From the NCBI RefSeq assembly GCF_027922005.1, contig NZ_BSEV01000001.1, positions 1,017,638 through 1,081,637 on the forward strand: a DNA stretch of 64,000 bases. The letters are read 5' to 3'. The position numbers and the translations under genes are program-made. This stretch comes from Streptosporangium carneum (GTDB lineage: Bacteria; Actinomycetota; Actinomycetes; Streptosporangiales; Streptosporangiaceae). The notes under the pieces were generated by a model. The model made no database searches and was not told where the DNA came from. It saw nothing but the letters and a program-made list of their open reading frames with translations. This document shows positions 38,267 to 46,785 of the stretch, piece by piece; position 1 is the stretch's first letter; every line of letters starts with the position of its first letter.

Positions 38267-39517
38267 ATGACACGCCTTCTGCAGCCGACGCTGGCCGGGG
38301 TCGTCACCGCGCTCGTCGGCTTCGCCAGCTCCTTCGCCGTGGTCCTGGCCGGGTTGCGGGCGGTGGGCGCGGACCAGCGGCAGGCGACGTCAGGCCTGCT
38401 CGCGCTCTGCCTGGCCAACGGCGTCGTGGCGATCTGGCTGGGGCTGCGACAGCGGGTGCCGATCACCATAGCCTGGTCGACGCCGGGCGCGGCGCTGCTG
38501 GTCGCGACCGGCGCGGTCGAGGGGGGCTTCCCCGCCGCCGTCGGCGCGTTCGCGGTCTGCGGGCTGCTGATCACCGCCGCCGGGCTCTTCCCCGTGCTCG
38601 GCCGCCTGATCGCGGCCATCCCCACCCCGATAGCGGGCGCCATGCTCGCCGGAGTCCTGCTCAACCTGTGCGTCGCGCCGGTCAGGGCTCTCGGCGAGGT
38701 GCCGCTGATGGCCGGTCCGGTGGTGCTCGCCTGGGCGCTGTTGAGCCGCTTCGCCCGCAAGTGGGCGATTCCTGGCGCCCTGCTGGTCGCCGTCGTGGCG
38801 ATCGCGCTGACCGGTCCCGGCCTCGGCGCCGTCGACGTGCGCCCCGTCGTCGAGCTGACCGTCCCGTCATGGAGCTTCTCGGCCATGGTCAGCGTCGCGT
38901 TCCCGCTGTTCCTGGTCACCATGGCCTCCCAGAACGTGCCGGGCATGGCGGTCCTGGCCCAGTACGGCTACCGCCCCCCGCTGCGCGGGATCCTGGTCGG
39001 CACCGGCCTGGCCAGCGCGCTCGGCGCCCTCCTCGGCGGCCACGCGGTGAACCTGGCGGCCATCACCGCGGCCCTGACCGCCGGTCCCGACGCCGACCCC
39101 GACCCCGGCCGCCGGTGGATCGCCTCGGTCACCGCGGGAGTCTCGATGATCGCGCTGGGCGTCGGCTCAGGGCTGGCGACCGCGCTGGTCCTGCTCTCCC
39201 CGCCGGTGCTCATCGAGGCCGTCGCGGGCCTGGCCCTGATCGGCGCGCTCGTCTCCGCCCTCGCCTCGGCCCTGGCGGAGCCGGAGAGAAGGGAGGCCGC
39301 CGTGGTCACCTTCGTGGTCACCGCGTCGGGGCTGACCCTGATCGGGATCGGCGCCGCCTTCTGGGGACTGGTCGCCGGCGGGCTCATGACACTCCTGCAC
39401 GCCCGCCGCCGCGTGCCGTCCCCCGCCGCGCCTTCCACTCCTCCGGATCCTCCCGGCTCTTCCCTTTCCGCTTCTCCCGCGTCCTCCGGTTCTCCTGGTT
39501 CTTCCGTGCCTTCCTGA
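38267..39517 (+). CDS. BenE-family benzoate/H+ symporter-like transporter
   Basis: 416 residues with 11-12 hydrophobic segments from MTRLLQPTLAGVVTALVGFA onward. The family signature FLVTMASQNVPGMAVL is present, with AWSTPGAALL earlier. The C-terminal 40 residues are Pro/Ser-rich and not membrane-bound. GGAGAGGACGG lies about 6 bases before ATG 38267. Members take up benzoate or purine-like compounds; with an XRE-cupin repressor next door, substrate-induced expression is plausible. Substrate not proven. Confidence 0.85.
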   Translation: MTRLLQPTLAGVVTALVGFASSFAVVLAGLRAVGADQRQATSGLLALCLANGVVAIWLGLRQRVPITIAWSTPGAALLVATGAVEGGFPAAVGAFAVCGLLITAAGLFPVLGRLIAAIPTPIAGAMLAGVLLNLCVAPVRALGEVPLMAGPVVLAWALLSRFARKWAIPGALLVAVVAIALTGPGLGAVDVRPVVELTVPSWSFSAMVSVAFPLFLVTMASQNVPGMAVLAQYGYRPPLRGILVGTGLASALGALLGGHAVNLAAITAALTAGPDADPDPGRRWIASVTAGVSMIALGVGSGLATALVLLSPPVLIEAVAGLALIGALVSALASALAEPERREAAVVTFVVTASGLTLIGIGAAFWGLVAGGLMTLLHARRRVPSPAAPSTPPDPPGSSLSASPASSGSPGSSVPS

Positions 39518-39529
39518 GCCTCCGGAGCC

Positions 39530-39741
39530 CCCGCGACATCAGGTGGGCGATGCTGCCCAGCCACACCACAGGGATCTTGGGCGGGGTCCGCAGCTCCTCG
39601 CCCGAGGCCAGGTCGCGAACCGCGAAGGTGTCCTCCTTCGCGCTGTAGTAGGCGATCTTGCGGCCGTCCTGGGTGATGGCCCGTGGGCTGTCCAGCGGTC
39701 CTCCTCCCTCGTAGCCGTTGAGGCTGGAGAGCGCCTGTGGC
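39530..39741 (-). pseudogene. Fragment of a propeller-like protein
   Basis: On the minus strand the text ALSSLNGYEGGGPLDSPRAI, then QDGRKIAYYSAKEDTFAVRD, looks like part of a TolB/WD40-type protein. It has no start of its own and ends in an Arg/Lys-rich tail that overlaps the BenE-type gene. I read it as a remnant. The call is uncertain. Confidence 0.4.
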
Positions 39742-39747
39742 ACATGT

Positions 39748-40056
39748 TCACTCGGGGAGCAACGGCCGCATGAAGGTCCGTTCGTAGCGGAGCACACACC
39801 CGCTTTCGTCTCTGATGCGATCGGCCTCGACGAAGTCGGGGTGGGTGCCGAAGAGGCCGCGGTATTCCTCGTAGGCGGCGAGGCTGGGGAAGCTGAACAG
39901 GGCGAGGGCCTTGTCGCTGGCGCCCTCCGACGGCAGGAAGTAGCCGTGATGCGTGCCACCGTGGAGGTTGACCAGTTCGATCCAGCGGCGGCCGAAACGT
40001 TCGAACGCGTCGATCTTCGCGGGATCGATCACGTACTCGACGACACAGGTGATCAT
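39748..40056 (-). CDS. NIPSNAP-family protein
   Basis: 102 residues starting MITCVVEYVIDPAKIDAFER. The dimeric alpha/beta-barrel pattern of NIPSNAP is clear (FGRRWIELVNLHGGTHHGYF, LFSFPSLAAYEEYRGLF, ending YERTFMRPLLPE). Function unknown; related folds bind small aromatics or haem. ATG 40056 has AGGAA about 9 bases upstream. Confidence 0.85.
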   Translation of the reverse strand: MITCVVEYVIDPAKIDAFERFGRRWIELVNLHGGTHHGYFLPSEGASDKALALFSFPSLAAYEEYRGLFGTHPDFVEADRIRDESGCVLRYERTFMRPLLPE

Positions 40057-40166
40057 GGAACCATTCCTACCCTGAGCGGCGATCACCTGATGGCTCGAAG
40101 GCTCATGAAACGACGATCGCCGGTACGGCGGGCTGCCGTACCGGCGGATCGAAGAGGGAAATCCGG

Positions 40167-40691
40167 TTACCTGGTCGACGAACGGCTGTGGCGGCCGGCG
40201 ACGAGCTGGTCGGTCGAGTGCTGACGGGGAACGTCGATGCGGGGGTGGGGGCCGGTGTCCTCGAGGCGGTCGTCGACGCCGTCGCGGTCACGGTCGACCA
40301 CGGGGGTCGTGCGGTCACGGCCGGCCACGGGGGTCGTGGACGTCGCAGGAGCCGCGACGGGGGCGGAGGGGGTCTCCTCCAGCTTGCGCTCCAGCTCCCG
40401 CTTCTCCTCCTCCAGGCGGGCGACCTGGTCACGCGCCTCAAGGCGGGAGTCACGGAGCCTGCGTCGCCGCACGGCCGAGTGCCGCATCCCGGCGAACAGC
40501 ATCGCGAGGCCGAGCAGGAAGACCGCTCCCGTGATGGCACCCGCGAAGAAGAACTCCAGCTGGGAGAGCTGGATCGTCTGGTCGAAGACCGTGAACGTGG
40601 CGGTGCTCGCCGCCGTCGTGGTCTCATCCCAGGAGACCGCGATCACCGTCGCGCCCGCGAGGACGATCAAGAGTAGTCCCAGAACTAGCAT
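40167..40691 (-). CDS. LapA-like membrane protein with coiled-coil tail
   Basis: 174 residues. Two membrane helices (MLVLGLLLIVLAGATVIAVS and FFFAGAITGAVFLLGLAMLF) are followed by a basic turn (RHSAVRRRRLRDSRLE), a coiled coil (EARDQVARLEEEKRELERKL) and a charged disordered tail (TTPVVDRDRDGVDDRLED). ATG 40691 follows TGAGG. Related to LapA-domain proteins; role unknown. Confidence 0.8.
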   Translation of the reverse strand: MLVLGLLLIVLAGATVIAVSWDETTTAASTATFTVFDQTIQLSQLEFFFAGAITGAVFLLGLAMLFAGMRHSAVRRRRLRDSRLEARDQVARLEEEKRELERKLEETPSAPVAAPATSTTPVAGRDRTTPVVDRDRDGVDDRLEDTGPHPRIDVPRQHSTDQLVAGRHSRSSTR

Positions 40692-40785
40692 GTGACCTCA
40701 TCTCGGGCTTGTCATCTGCTGTGGTAGTCTCCGCTGCCCCGTGCGGGCGGGATTATTCACCGGCCGCCGACGGTTGGCAGGAGAC

Positions 40786-41913
40786 GTGGCGGAGATCGAC
40801 GTCGTGGTCATCGGGGCGGGGCAGGCCGGACTGTCCAGCGCCTACTTCCTGAGCAGGGCCGGACTGGATTTCGTCGTGCTCGATCGCTCGCCGCGCCCCG
40901 GCGGAGCCTGGCAGTTCCGCTGGCCCTCGCTGACCCTCGGCGCGGCCCACCGCGTGCACGACCTTCCCGGACTGCCGATGGGGGTCGTCGACACCACCCG
41001 CCCCTCCTCCGAGGTCGTCTCCGAGTACTTCGCCGCCTACGAGCGGACCTTCGACCTGCCCGTCCGCCGTCCCGTCGAGGTGCGTTCCGTGCGGGAGGGA
41101 GAGGGAGGGCGGCTGCTGGTGCGGACCTCGGCGGGCGACTGGTCCGCCCGCGCGCTGGTCAACGCCACCGGCACCTGGGACCGCCCCTTCTGGCCGCGCT
41201 ATCCGGGCCAGGAGACGTTCCTCGGCAGGCAGCTCCACACCGCCGACTACGTCAGCCGCGAGGAGTTCGCGGGCAGGCACGTCGTGGTGGTCGGCGCGGG
41301 AGCCTCCGCCGTCCAGCTCCTGATGGAGATCGCGGAGGTCACCACGACCACCTGGGTCACCCGCCGTCCGCCGGTCTTCAGGGAGGGGCCCTTCGACGAG
41401 GAGACGGCGCGCGCGGCCGTCGCCCGGGTCGACGCCCGCGTCCGCGCCGGCCTCCCGCCGGGCAGTGTGGTCGGCGCCACCGGCTACCCGCTGACGCCCC
41501 AGGTGCGCGCCGCCATGGAGGCCGGGGTCCTGAACCGTCTGCCGATGTTCGACCGGATCGTCCCCGACGGGGTGGTCTGGGACGCGGGCGACGACGGGGG
41601 AGACGACGTGGGCGACGACGGGGGAGACACGGCCTTCGCAGGAGACGTCGCAGCCTCGGGAGGAGGACGCTTCGTCAGGGCCGACGTGATCCTGTGGGCC
41701 ACCGGCTTCCGGCCGGTCGTCAACCATCTGGCGCCGCTCCGCCTGCGCGAGCCCGGCGGCGGCATCCGGGTCGAGGACACCCGGGCGGTCCTCGACCCCC
41801 GCGTCCACCTGGTCGGATACGGCCCCTCCGCGAGCACCATCGGGGCCAACCGCGCGGGCCGCGCCGCCGTACGGCACATCCGCCGTCTGCTCGCCGCGCC
41901 GGCGGCGGCCTGA
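40786..41913 (+). CDS. FAD-dependent monooxygenase/NAD(P)-binding oxidoreductase
   Basis: About 375 residues. FAD-binding IDVVVIGAGQAGLSSAYFL, then RSPRPGGAWQFRWPSL, the second nucleotide-binding motif VVVVGAGASAVQLLMEI, and ILWATGFRPV, all typical of flavin-containing monooxygenase-like enzymes (CzcO/TrkA-type). An acidic repeat GDDGGDDVGDDGGD sits before residue 290. GTG 40741 could also be the start, with a leaderless mRNA; I prefer GTG 40786 because the family begins MAEIDVVVIG-like and AGGAG lies just upstream. Confidence 0.85.
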   Translation: MAEIDVVVIGAGQAGLSSAYFLSRAGLDFVVLDRSPRPGGAWQFRWPSLTLGAAHRVHDLPGLPMGVVDTTRPSSEVVSEYFAAYERTFDLPVRRPVEVRSVREGEGGRLLVRTSAGDWSARALVNATGTWDRPFWPRYPGQETFLGRQLHTADYVSREEFAGRHVVVVGAGASAVQLLMEIAEVTTTTWVTRRPPVFREGPFDEETARAAVARVDARVRAGLPPGSVVGATGYPLTPQVRAAMEAGVLNRLPMFDRIVPDGVVWDAGDDGGDDVGDDGGDTAFAGDVAASGGGRFVRADVILWATGFRPVVNHLAPLRLREPGGGIRVEDTRAVLDPRVHLVGYGPSASTIGANRAGRAAVRHIRRLLAAPAAA

Positions 41914-41999
41914 GGCGGGCGGGGGAGACCGCTCGGATGTCCGCGGAGAGCGGGCGCGTCAGGGTTTGAACCTCCGATTTCGGACTAGGGTTGACGGAC

Positions 42000-42968
42000 A
42001 TGGACCGCACCCGTCTGTACCGCAACGGCGTTCTGGAGGCCGAGGGTTTCCCCATCGACGACGTCTCCGACCACGTCGGGGACAAGTCGGCTGTCGTGTG
42101 GTTCGATCTGTGCTCGCCGACGGCCGCGGACCTGGGAAAGATCAGCGAGGAGCTGGGGCTGCACCAGCTCGCCGTCGAGGACGCGCTCCACAGCCACCAG
42201 CGTCCCAAACTGGACAGCTACGACACCCACCTGTTCATCACCGCCTATGGCGCGAAGATGGTGGACAGGAGCCTCGACCTCATCGAGCTGTCGATCTTCG
42301 TCACCAAGAACGCCCTGGTCACGGTCAGAGAGAACCCCGGGTTCGACATCGACGAGGTGGTCAGGCGCTGGGACGCCAATCCGGAGATGGTCAAGTACGG
42401 CGTGCCGTACCTCCTGCACGGCCTGCTCGACTACGTGGTCGACGGATACTTCGACGTGCTGCAGACGATGGACGACCGGGTCGAGGCGCTCGAGGACGAC
42501 CTCTTCGCCGACGATCCGGGTGACCGCGTGCACATCCAGCGGCTGACCTACGAGATGCGCAAGACGCTGGTGCGCTTCCGGCGGCTCGCGGTGCCGATGC
42601 GCGAGATCGTCGGCAGTCTGCTCCGCAGGAGCGTGGAGATGCTCGACCCCGCGCTGACCCCTTACTACCAGGACGTCTACGACCACACCCTGCGCGCCGC
42701 AGAGTGGACCGACTCCCTGCGCGAGCTGGTGGGCAACGTCAGGGAGGCCCACATCAACCAGCAGGGGTTCAGGCTCAACGACATCATGAAGAGGATCACG
42801 AGTTGGGCGGCCATCATCGCGGTGCCCACGATGATCACCGGTTACTACGGCCAGAACGTCCCCTATCCGGGCTTCGGTCAGTCGATCGGCTTCTGGACCT
42901 CGACCCTGGCCATTCTCGTGGCCTCCTCCATCCTCTACACGATCTTCAAGAAGAAGGGCTGGCTGTAG
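42000..42968 (+). CDS. CorA-like divalent-metal transporter with GQN instead of GMN
   Basis: 322 residues. CorA fold: HSHQRPKLDSYDTHLFITAY, a long stalk helix and two C-terminal membrane helices (SWAAIIAVPTMITGYYGQNV and STLAILVASSILYTIF) ending KKKGWL. The pore-loop signature reads YGQN, not YGMN. In CorA relatives a changed GMN loop is linked to other ion preference or altered activity, so Zn2+ or other metals cannot be excluded. TAGGG lies about 9 bases before ATG 42000. Confidence 0.87.
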   Translation: MDRTRLYRNGVLEAEGFPIDDVSDHVGDKSAVVWFDLCSPTAADLGKISEELGLHQLAVEDALHSHQRPKLDSYDTHLFITAYGAKMVDRSLDLIELSIFVTKNALVTVRENPGFDIDEVVRRWDANPEMVKYGVPYLLHGLLDYVVDGYFDVLQTMDDRVEALEDDLFADDPGDRVHIQRLTYEMRKTLVRFRRLAVPMREIVGSLLRRSVEMLDPALTPYYQDVYDHTLRAAEWTDSLRELVGNVREAHINQQGFRLNDIMKRITSWAAIIAVPTMITGYYGQNVPYPGFGQSIGFWTSTLAILVASSILYTIFKKKGWL

Positions 42969-43121
42969 GCCCCGCCGACGAGGGGGCGGCCTCCACGGGC
43001 GCCCCGCCCGCTTCGGCGAACGCCGCCGACCGTGGCGGGCGGCGCGCACGCCGGTTCACGGTCGCGTGGCCAGGTCTTCTATTCTCGGAGGACATTTCGA
43101 CCAGCAGGCGAAGGAATCCCC

Positions 43122-44399
43122 GTGACCTTTTCGGCTCTGAACCTCGACGAGCTGACCGCTCAGCGTGACCGCGCCCTGAGTGACTACGACGCGCTCGTCC
43201 GGCGCGGGTTGTCGCTCGACCTCACCCGGGGCAAGCCGTCGGCGCGCCAGCTGGACCTGGCCGCCGCCATGTTGACGCTGCCCAGCGGCCACACCGCCGC
43301 GGACGGGACCGACTGCCGTAACTACGGCGGCCCGCAGGGCCTTCCCGAGGTCCGGGCGATGTTCAGCCGCCTGCTGCAGGTCCCCGTCGCCCAACTGGTC
43401 GCGGCGAACAACTCCAGCCTCTCCCTGATGCACGACTCCATCGTGCACGCGATGCTCGGCAGGCTGCCGGGCTCCGAGCGCCGCTGGGCGGACGAGCCGC
43501 GGATCGCCTTCCTCTGCCCGGTTCCCGGATACGACCGCCACTTCGCCCTGTCCGAGCGCTTCGGCATCGAGCTGATCGCCGTGCCGATGGACGACGAGGG
43601 CCCCGACATGGACGTCGTGGAGCGCCTCGTGCGTGAGGACGCCCAGGTCAAGGGCATCTGGTGCGTGCCCAAGTACAGCAACCCGAGTGGCGTCTCCTAC
43701 GGAGAGGAGACGGTGCGGAGGCTGGCCGCCATGCCCGCGGCCGCTCCGGACTTCCGGATCTTCTGGGACAACGCCTACGCCGTGCACCACCTCACGGACA
43801 CCCCGGTGGAGATCGCCGACATCCTGGCGCTGTGCGCGGAGAACGGCAACCCCGACCGCGCCTTCGTCTTCGGCTCCACCTCGAAGATCACCTTCGCCGG
43901 TGGCGGCGTCGCGTTCTTCGGCTCCTCTCCGGCCAACGTGGCCTGGATGACGGGGAACACCGGCAAGCGCACCATCGGTCCCGACAAGATCAACCACCTC
44001 CGCCACGTGGAGTTCCTCCGCGACGAGGACGGCGTCCTCGAGCACATGCGCCGCCACAGGGAGCTGATCCGGCCGAAGTTCGAGGCGGTGGACCTGATCC
44101 TCACCAAGGAGCTGGGCGGCACCGGCCTGGCGTCCTGGTCCAGCCCCCTCGGCGGTTACTTCATCAGCCTCGACGTGCTGGAGGGGTGCGCGCGCCAGGT
44201 CGTGAGCCGGGCGGCGGGGGCGGGCATCGCCCTGACCCCGGCGGGCGCCACCCACCCCTACGGCGACGACCCCCGCGACAGCACCATCCGCATCGCGCCC
44301 ACCTATCCGGAGCTGGACGAGGTCGAGCTCGCGATCAGCGGACTGGCCACCTGTGTGCGCCTGGTCGGCACGGAGAAGCTGCTGGAGCGGGCCCGGTAG
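43122..44399 (+). CDS. PLP-dependent aminotransferase (class I-like, MocR/AspB type)
   Basis: 425 residues. Family blocks: LDLTRGKPSARQLDLAAAML, the substrate block CRNYGGPQGLPEVRAMF, AANNSSLSLMHD for PLP phosphate, WCVPKYSNPSGVSY, FWDNAYAVHHL with PLP Asp, and GSTSKITFAGGGVAFF with the Schiff-base Lys; Arg near PTYPELDEVE at the end. It matches the aspartate-aminotransferase-like family that starts around LNLDELTAQRDRAL. AAGGAA lies 7 bases before GTG 43122. Confidence 0.93.
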   Translation: MTFSALNLDELTAQRDRALSDYDALVRRGLSLDLTRGKPSARQLDLAAAMLTLPSGHTAADGTDCRNYGGPQGLPEVRAMFSRLLQVPVAQLVAANNSSLSLMHDSIVHAMLGRLPGSERRWADEPRIAFLCPVPGYDRHFALSERFGIELIAVPMDDEGPDMDVVERLVREDAQVKGIWCVPKYSNPSGVSYGEETVRRLAAMPAAAPDFRIFWDNAYAVHHLTDTPVEIADILALCAENGNPDRAFVFGSTSKITFAGGGVAFFGSSPANVAWMTGNTGKRTIGPDKINHLRHVEFLRDEDGVLEHMRRHRELIRPKFEAVDLILTKELGGTGLASWSSPLGGYFISLDVLEGCARQVVSRAAGAGIALTPAGATHPYGDDPRDSTIRIAPTYPELDEVELAISGLATCVRLVGTEKLLERAR

Positions 44400-44469
44400 T
44401 CCCGAGCAGGCCCGGCGGCCCGGGCGCCGACCTGGAAACCGGCCGGGCGGCGGCTCCGGAGCTCCCGCG

Positions 44470-44610
44470 CCGGCCCGGGGACACTCCCGCGTCGGCCCGG
44501 GGACACTCCCGCGCCGGCCCGGGGACACTCCCGCGTCGCCCGGGGACACTCCCGCGTCGCCCGGGGACACTCCCGCGTCGCCCGGGGACACTCCCGTGTC
44601 GCCCGGGACA
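44470..44610. repeat. Minisatellite of 21-22 bp units, about 6.5 copies
   Basis: The core GGGGACACTCCC recurs at 44477, 44499, 44521, 44542, 44563 and 44584, with a final degenerate copy. The first three copies are 22 bp apart, the others 21 bp. It lies in the 444-bp gap after the aminotransferase. The same gap also has a hairpin GGGAGCGC-gac-GCGCTCCC at 44686-44704; no gene is seen. Confidence 0.85.
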
Positions 44611-44843
44611 ACGGATGCGGAGTTCGCGCGTCGGCCCGGGCAGCGGGGCATTGGCCCAGCCGGTTATGCGGTCATTGGCTCTTATGGGAGCGCGACGCGC
44701 TCCCTAGGGTTGGTCCTCGCGATGTCCGAACCGGACGGGAGGGCGATGCGACGACCACCGTCCACGTCGTCGGAGCCGCTGTCCACGCCACCGGATCGGC
44801 GGTTCACGGACCGTCGGCCCGGCGGTGGTGACCAAGGAGCTCC

Positions 44844-46118
44844 ATGTTCAAGCGGATCCTCCCGTCCTCGGGACCGCCGCGGGTCCTCGCCCTGGCCCAG
44901 CTGGCCAACTCCGTCGGCGACGGCGCGTACTACGTGTGCTCGGCGCTGTACTTCACCCGGATCGTGGGTCTCTCGCCGACCCAGGTGGGGTTCGGCCTGA
45001 CGCTGGGCTGGGGGGTCGGGTTCCTGGCGGGGGTTCCGCTCGGGCACCTCGCCGACCGCCGTGGGCCCAGGGGCACGGCGGTCCTGCTGGCCGTCGCGAC
45101 GGGCGCCGCGGTCGGCTCGTTCATGTTCGTCAGGTCCTTCGCCCTGTTCGTCGTCGCCGCCTGCGTCTACGCGTGCTGTCAGTGCGGCCTCGGAGCCGCC
45201 AGGCAGGCGCTGCTCGCCGGGCTGGTGGACAGGGCGAAGCGGACCGAGGTCAGGGCCTACCTGCAGGCGACGGTGAACGCCGGGCTGGCGGTCGGCGCGG
45301 CGGTCGGCGGGCTGGCGCTCCACGTCGACACCCGGCAGGCCTACCTCGCGGCCCTGGCGACGGACGCGCTGAGCTTCCTCGCCTCCGCGCTGGTGCTGCT
45401 CAGGGTTCCCGCCGTGCCGCCCTCGCCTCCCGCTCCCGCGGGTGAGCCCGCCTTCGCGGTGCTCAGGGACAGGCCGTACGCGCTGGTCTCCTTCCTCAAC
45501 ATGATCACGCTGCTCAACATGCCGCTTCTCAGCCTGGTGATCCCCCTGTGGATCGTGCAGCGGACCCAGGCTCCCGGCTGGACGGTCTCGACGCTGCTGG
45601 TGATCAACACGCTGAGCGTCGTGGTCTTCCAGGTGAGAGTGGCCCGGCGGGTCACCGACCTGGCCACCGCGTCGCGGGCCGTACGGCGGGCGGGCGCGCT
45701 GATGCTCGTCTCGTGCGCGGTGTTCGCCCTCTCCGCGGCGGGTTCCTCGGCCTGGGTGGCCGCGGCCGTGCTGCTCGTGGCCGCGGGGATCCAGGTGGCG
45801 GGGGAGATGACGCAGGCCTCAGGCTCCTGGCAGATCGGGTTCGACCTGGCCCCTCCGGACAGGCAGGGCCAGTACCAGGGTTTCTTCGGCGCCGGTACGG
45901 CGGTCGCGAGGATGCTCGGCCCCCTGCTGCTCACCGCGATGATCGTCGAGTGGGGCCCGCCGGGCTGGTTCCTCCTGGGAGGTCTGTTCCTGCTGGCGGG
46001 GTCCGCCATGGGCCCCGCGGTGCGCTGGGCGGAACGGACCCGCGTCACGGCGTCCCCCGCCTCCGACGTTCCCCCGGTGCCGGACCCAGGGGTCAGGGAC
46101 GCGGGGCGAGTCCCTTGA
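44844..46118 (+). CDS. MFS transporter
   Basis: 424 residues with 12 hydrophobic segments starting at VLALAQLANSVGDGAYYVCS. Motif A: PLGHLADRRGPRGTAVLL. The chain ends in a short Pro/Arg-rich tail. AAGGAG lies 6 bases before ATG 44844. The group resembles drug/macrolide-efflux MFS proteins; substrate unknown. Confidence 0.9.
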   Translation: MFKRILPSSGPPRVLALAQLANSVGDGAYYVCSALYFTRIVGLSPTQVGFGLTLGWGVGFLAGVPLGHLADRRGPRGTAVLLAVATGAAVGSFMFVRSFALFVVAACVYACCQCGLGAARQALLAGLVDRAKRTEVRAYLQATVNAGLAVGAAVGGLALHVDTRQAYLAALATDALSFLASALVLLRVPAVPPSPPAPAGEPAFAVLRDRPYALVSFLNMITLLNMPLLSLVIPLWIVQRTQAPGWTVSTLLVINTLSVVVFQVRVARRVTDLATASRAVRRAGALMLVSCAVFALSAAGSSAWVAAAVLLVAAGIQVAGEMTQASGSWQIGFDLAPPDRQGQYQGFFGAGTAVARMLGPLLLTAMIVEWGPPGWFLLGGLFLLAGSAMGPAVRWAERTRVTASPASDVPPVPDPGVRDAGRVP

Positions 46119-46160
46119 GCGCCTGTCGACGGCGTTACCGGCGAGCCTCCGCCTGAGCCG

Positions 46161-46661
46161 TCAGGGCGCGCCGAGCGTGGCCCGCATCCGCGCGACGGCC
46201 CGCAGGATCTCGTCGCGGTGCTTGGCGTTCTTGATCCAGGCGGGCAGGGCCTCGACCAGCGTTCTGGCCCCGGCCGAGGCCCGCGGGACGCGGTGGCCGG
46301 AGCCGTCGGTCGGGACGGGGCGCTCGCGGTGCCTGGCCGCCACGTACTCCTCGAGCAGGTCCAGGTGCCGCCTGCCGTACGCCCACAACGTCCGGCCGCG
46401 GCAGGGGGAGCACAGCCACAGCGGGAGACGGAAGTACGGGTCCTCGGGGTCGTCGTAGCGGCCGACCCGGTCGCCCTCCCAGTCGCGGACGTGCCCGCAC
46501 GCCGGGCAGAGCAGCCTGCGCGGGGCGAAGAGGCCGCGCCCGGGGCCGCCCTCCCGGGGAAGGACCGCGGCCATGCCGTCGCACCGGGGGCAGCGGACGA
46601 GGATCTCCTCCTCCAGCAGGCCGTACCAGGAGGCGCCGGGATCGCGGAACCGTTCGCTCAC
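46161..46661 (-). CDS. Zinc-ribbon protein, function unknown
   Basis: About 166 residues. Six Cys in three CxxC pairs: ILVRCPRCDGMAAVL, RRLLCPACGHVRDW and LWLCSPCRGRTLWA. The rest is helical with a Lys/Arg-rich end. GTG 46661 is a guess; GTG 46697 is an alternative. Similar small proteins from actinobacteria are called hypothetical. It precedes the MurJ-type gene (same strand, further downstream). Confidence 0.7.
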   Translation of the reverse strand: MSERFRDPGASWYGLLEEEILVRCPRCDGMAAVLPREGGPGRGLFAPRRLLCPACGHVRDWEGDRVGRYDDPEDPYFRLPLWLCSPCRGRTLWAYGRRHLDLLEEYVAARHRERPVPTDGSGHRVPRASAGARTLVEALPAWIKNAKHRDEILRAVARMRATLGAP

Positions 46662-46785
46662 CACCGTGACGTTAGCGCGATGTCCGGGAACGTCCACCGT
46701 ACGGGGCCGGGTCCCGGCGGCCCGTGTGGCCCTGTTCGGCCTCCCGGCCAGGGTGCCGCGGGTTCTCGGGGCGCGGGCTCCGGGC

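Noticed and set aside
44470..44610. A CRISPR array at the 21-22-bp repeats
   Set aside because: No unique spacers between the copies; it is a simple tandem repeat.
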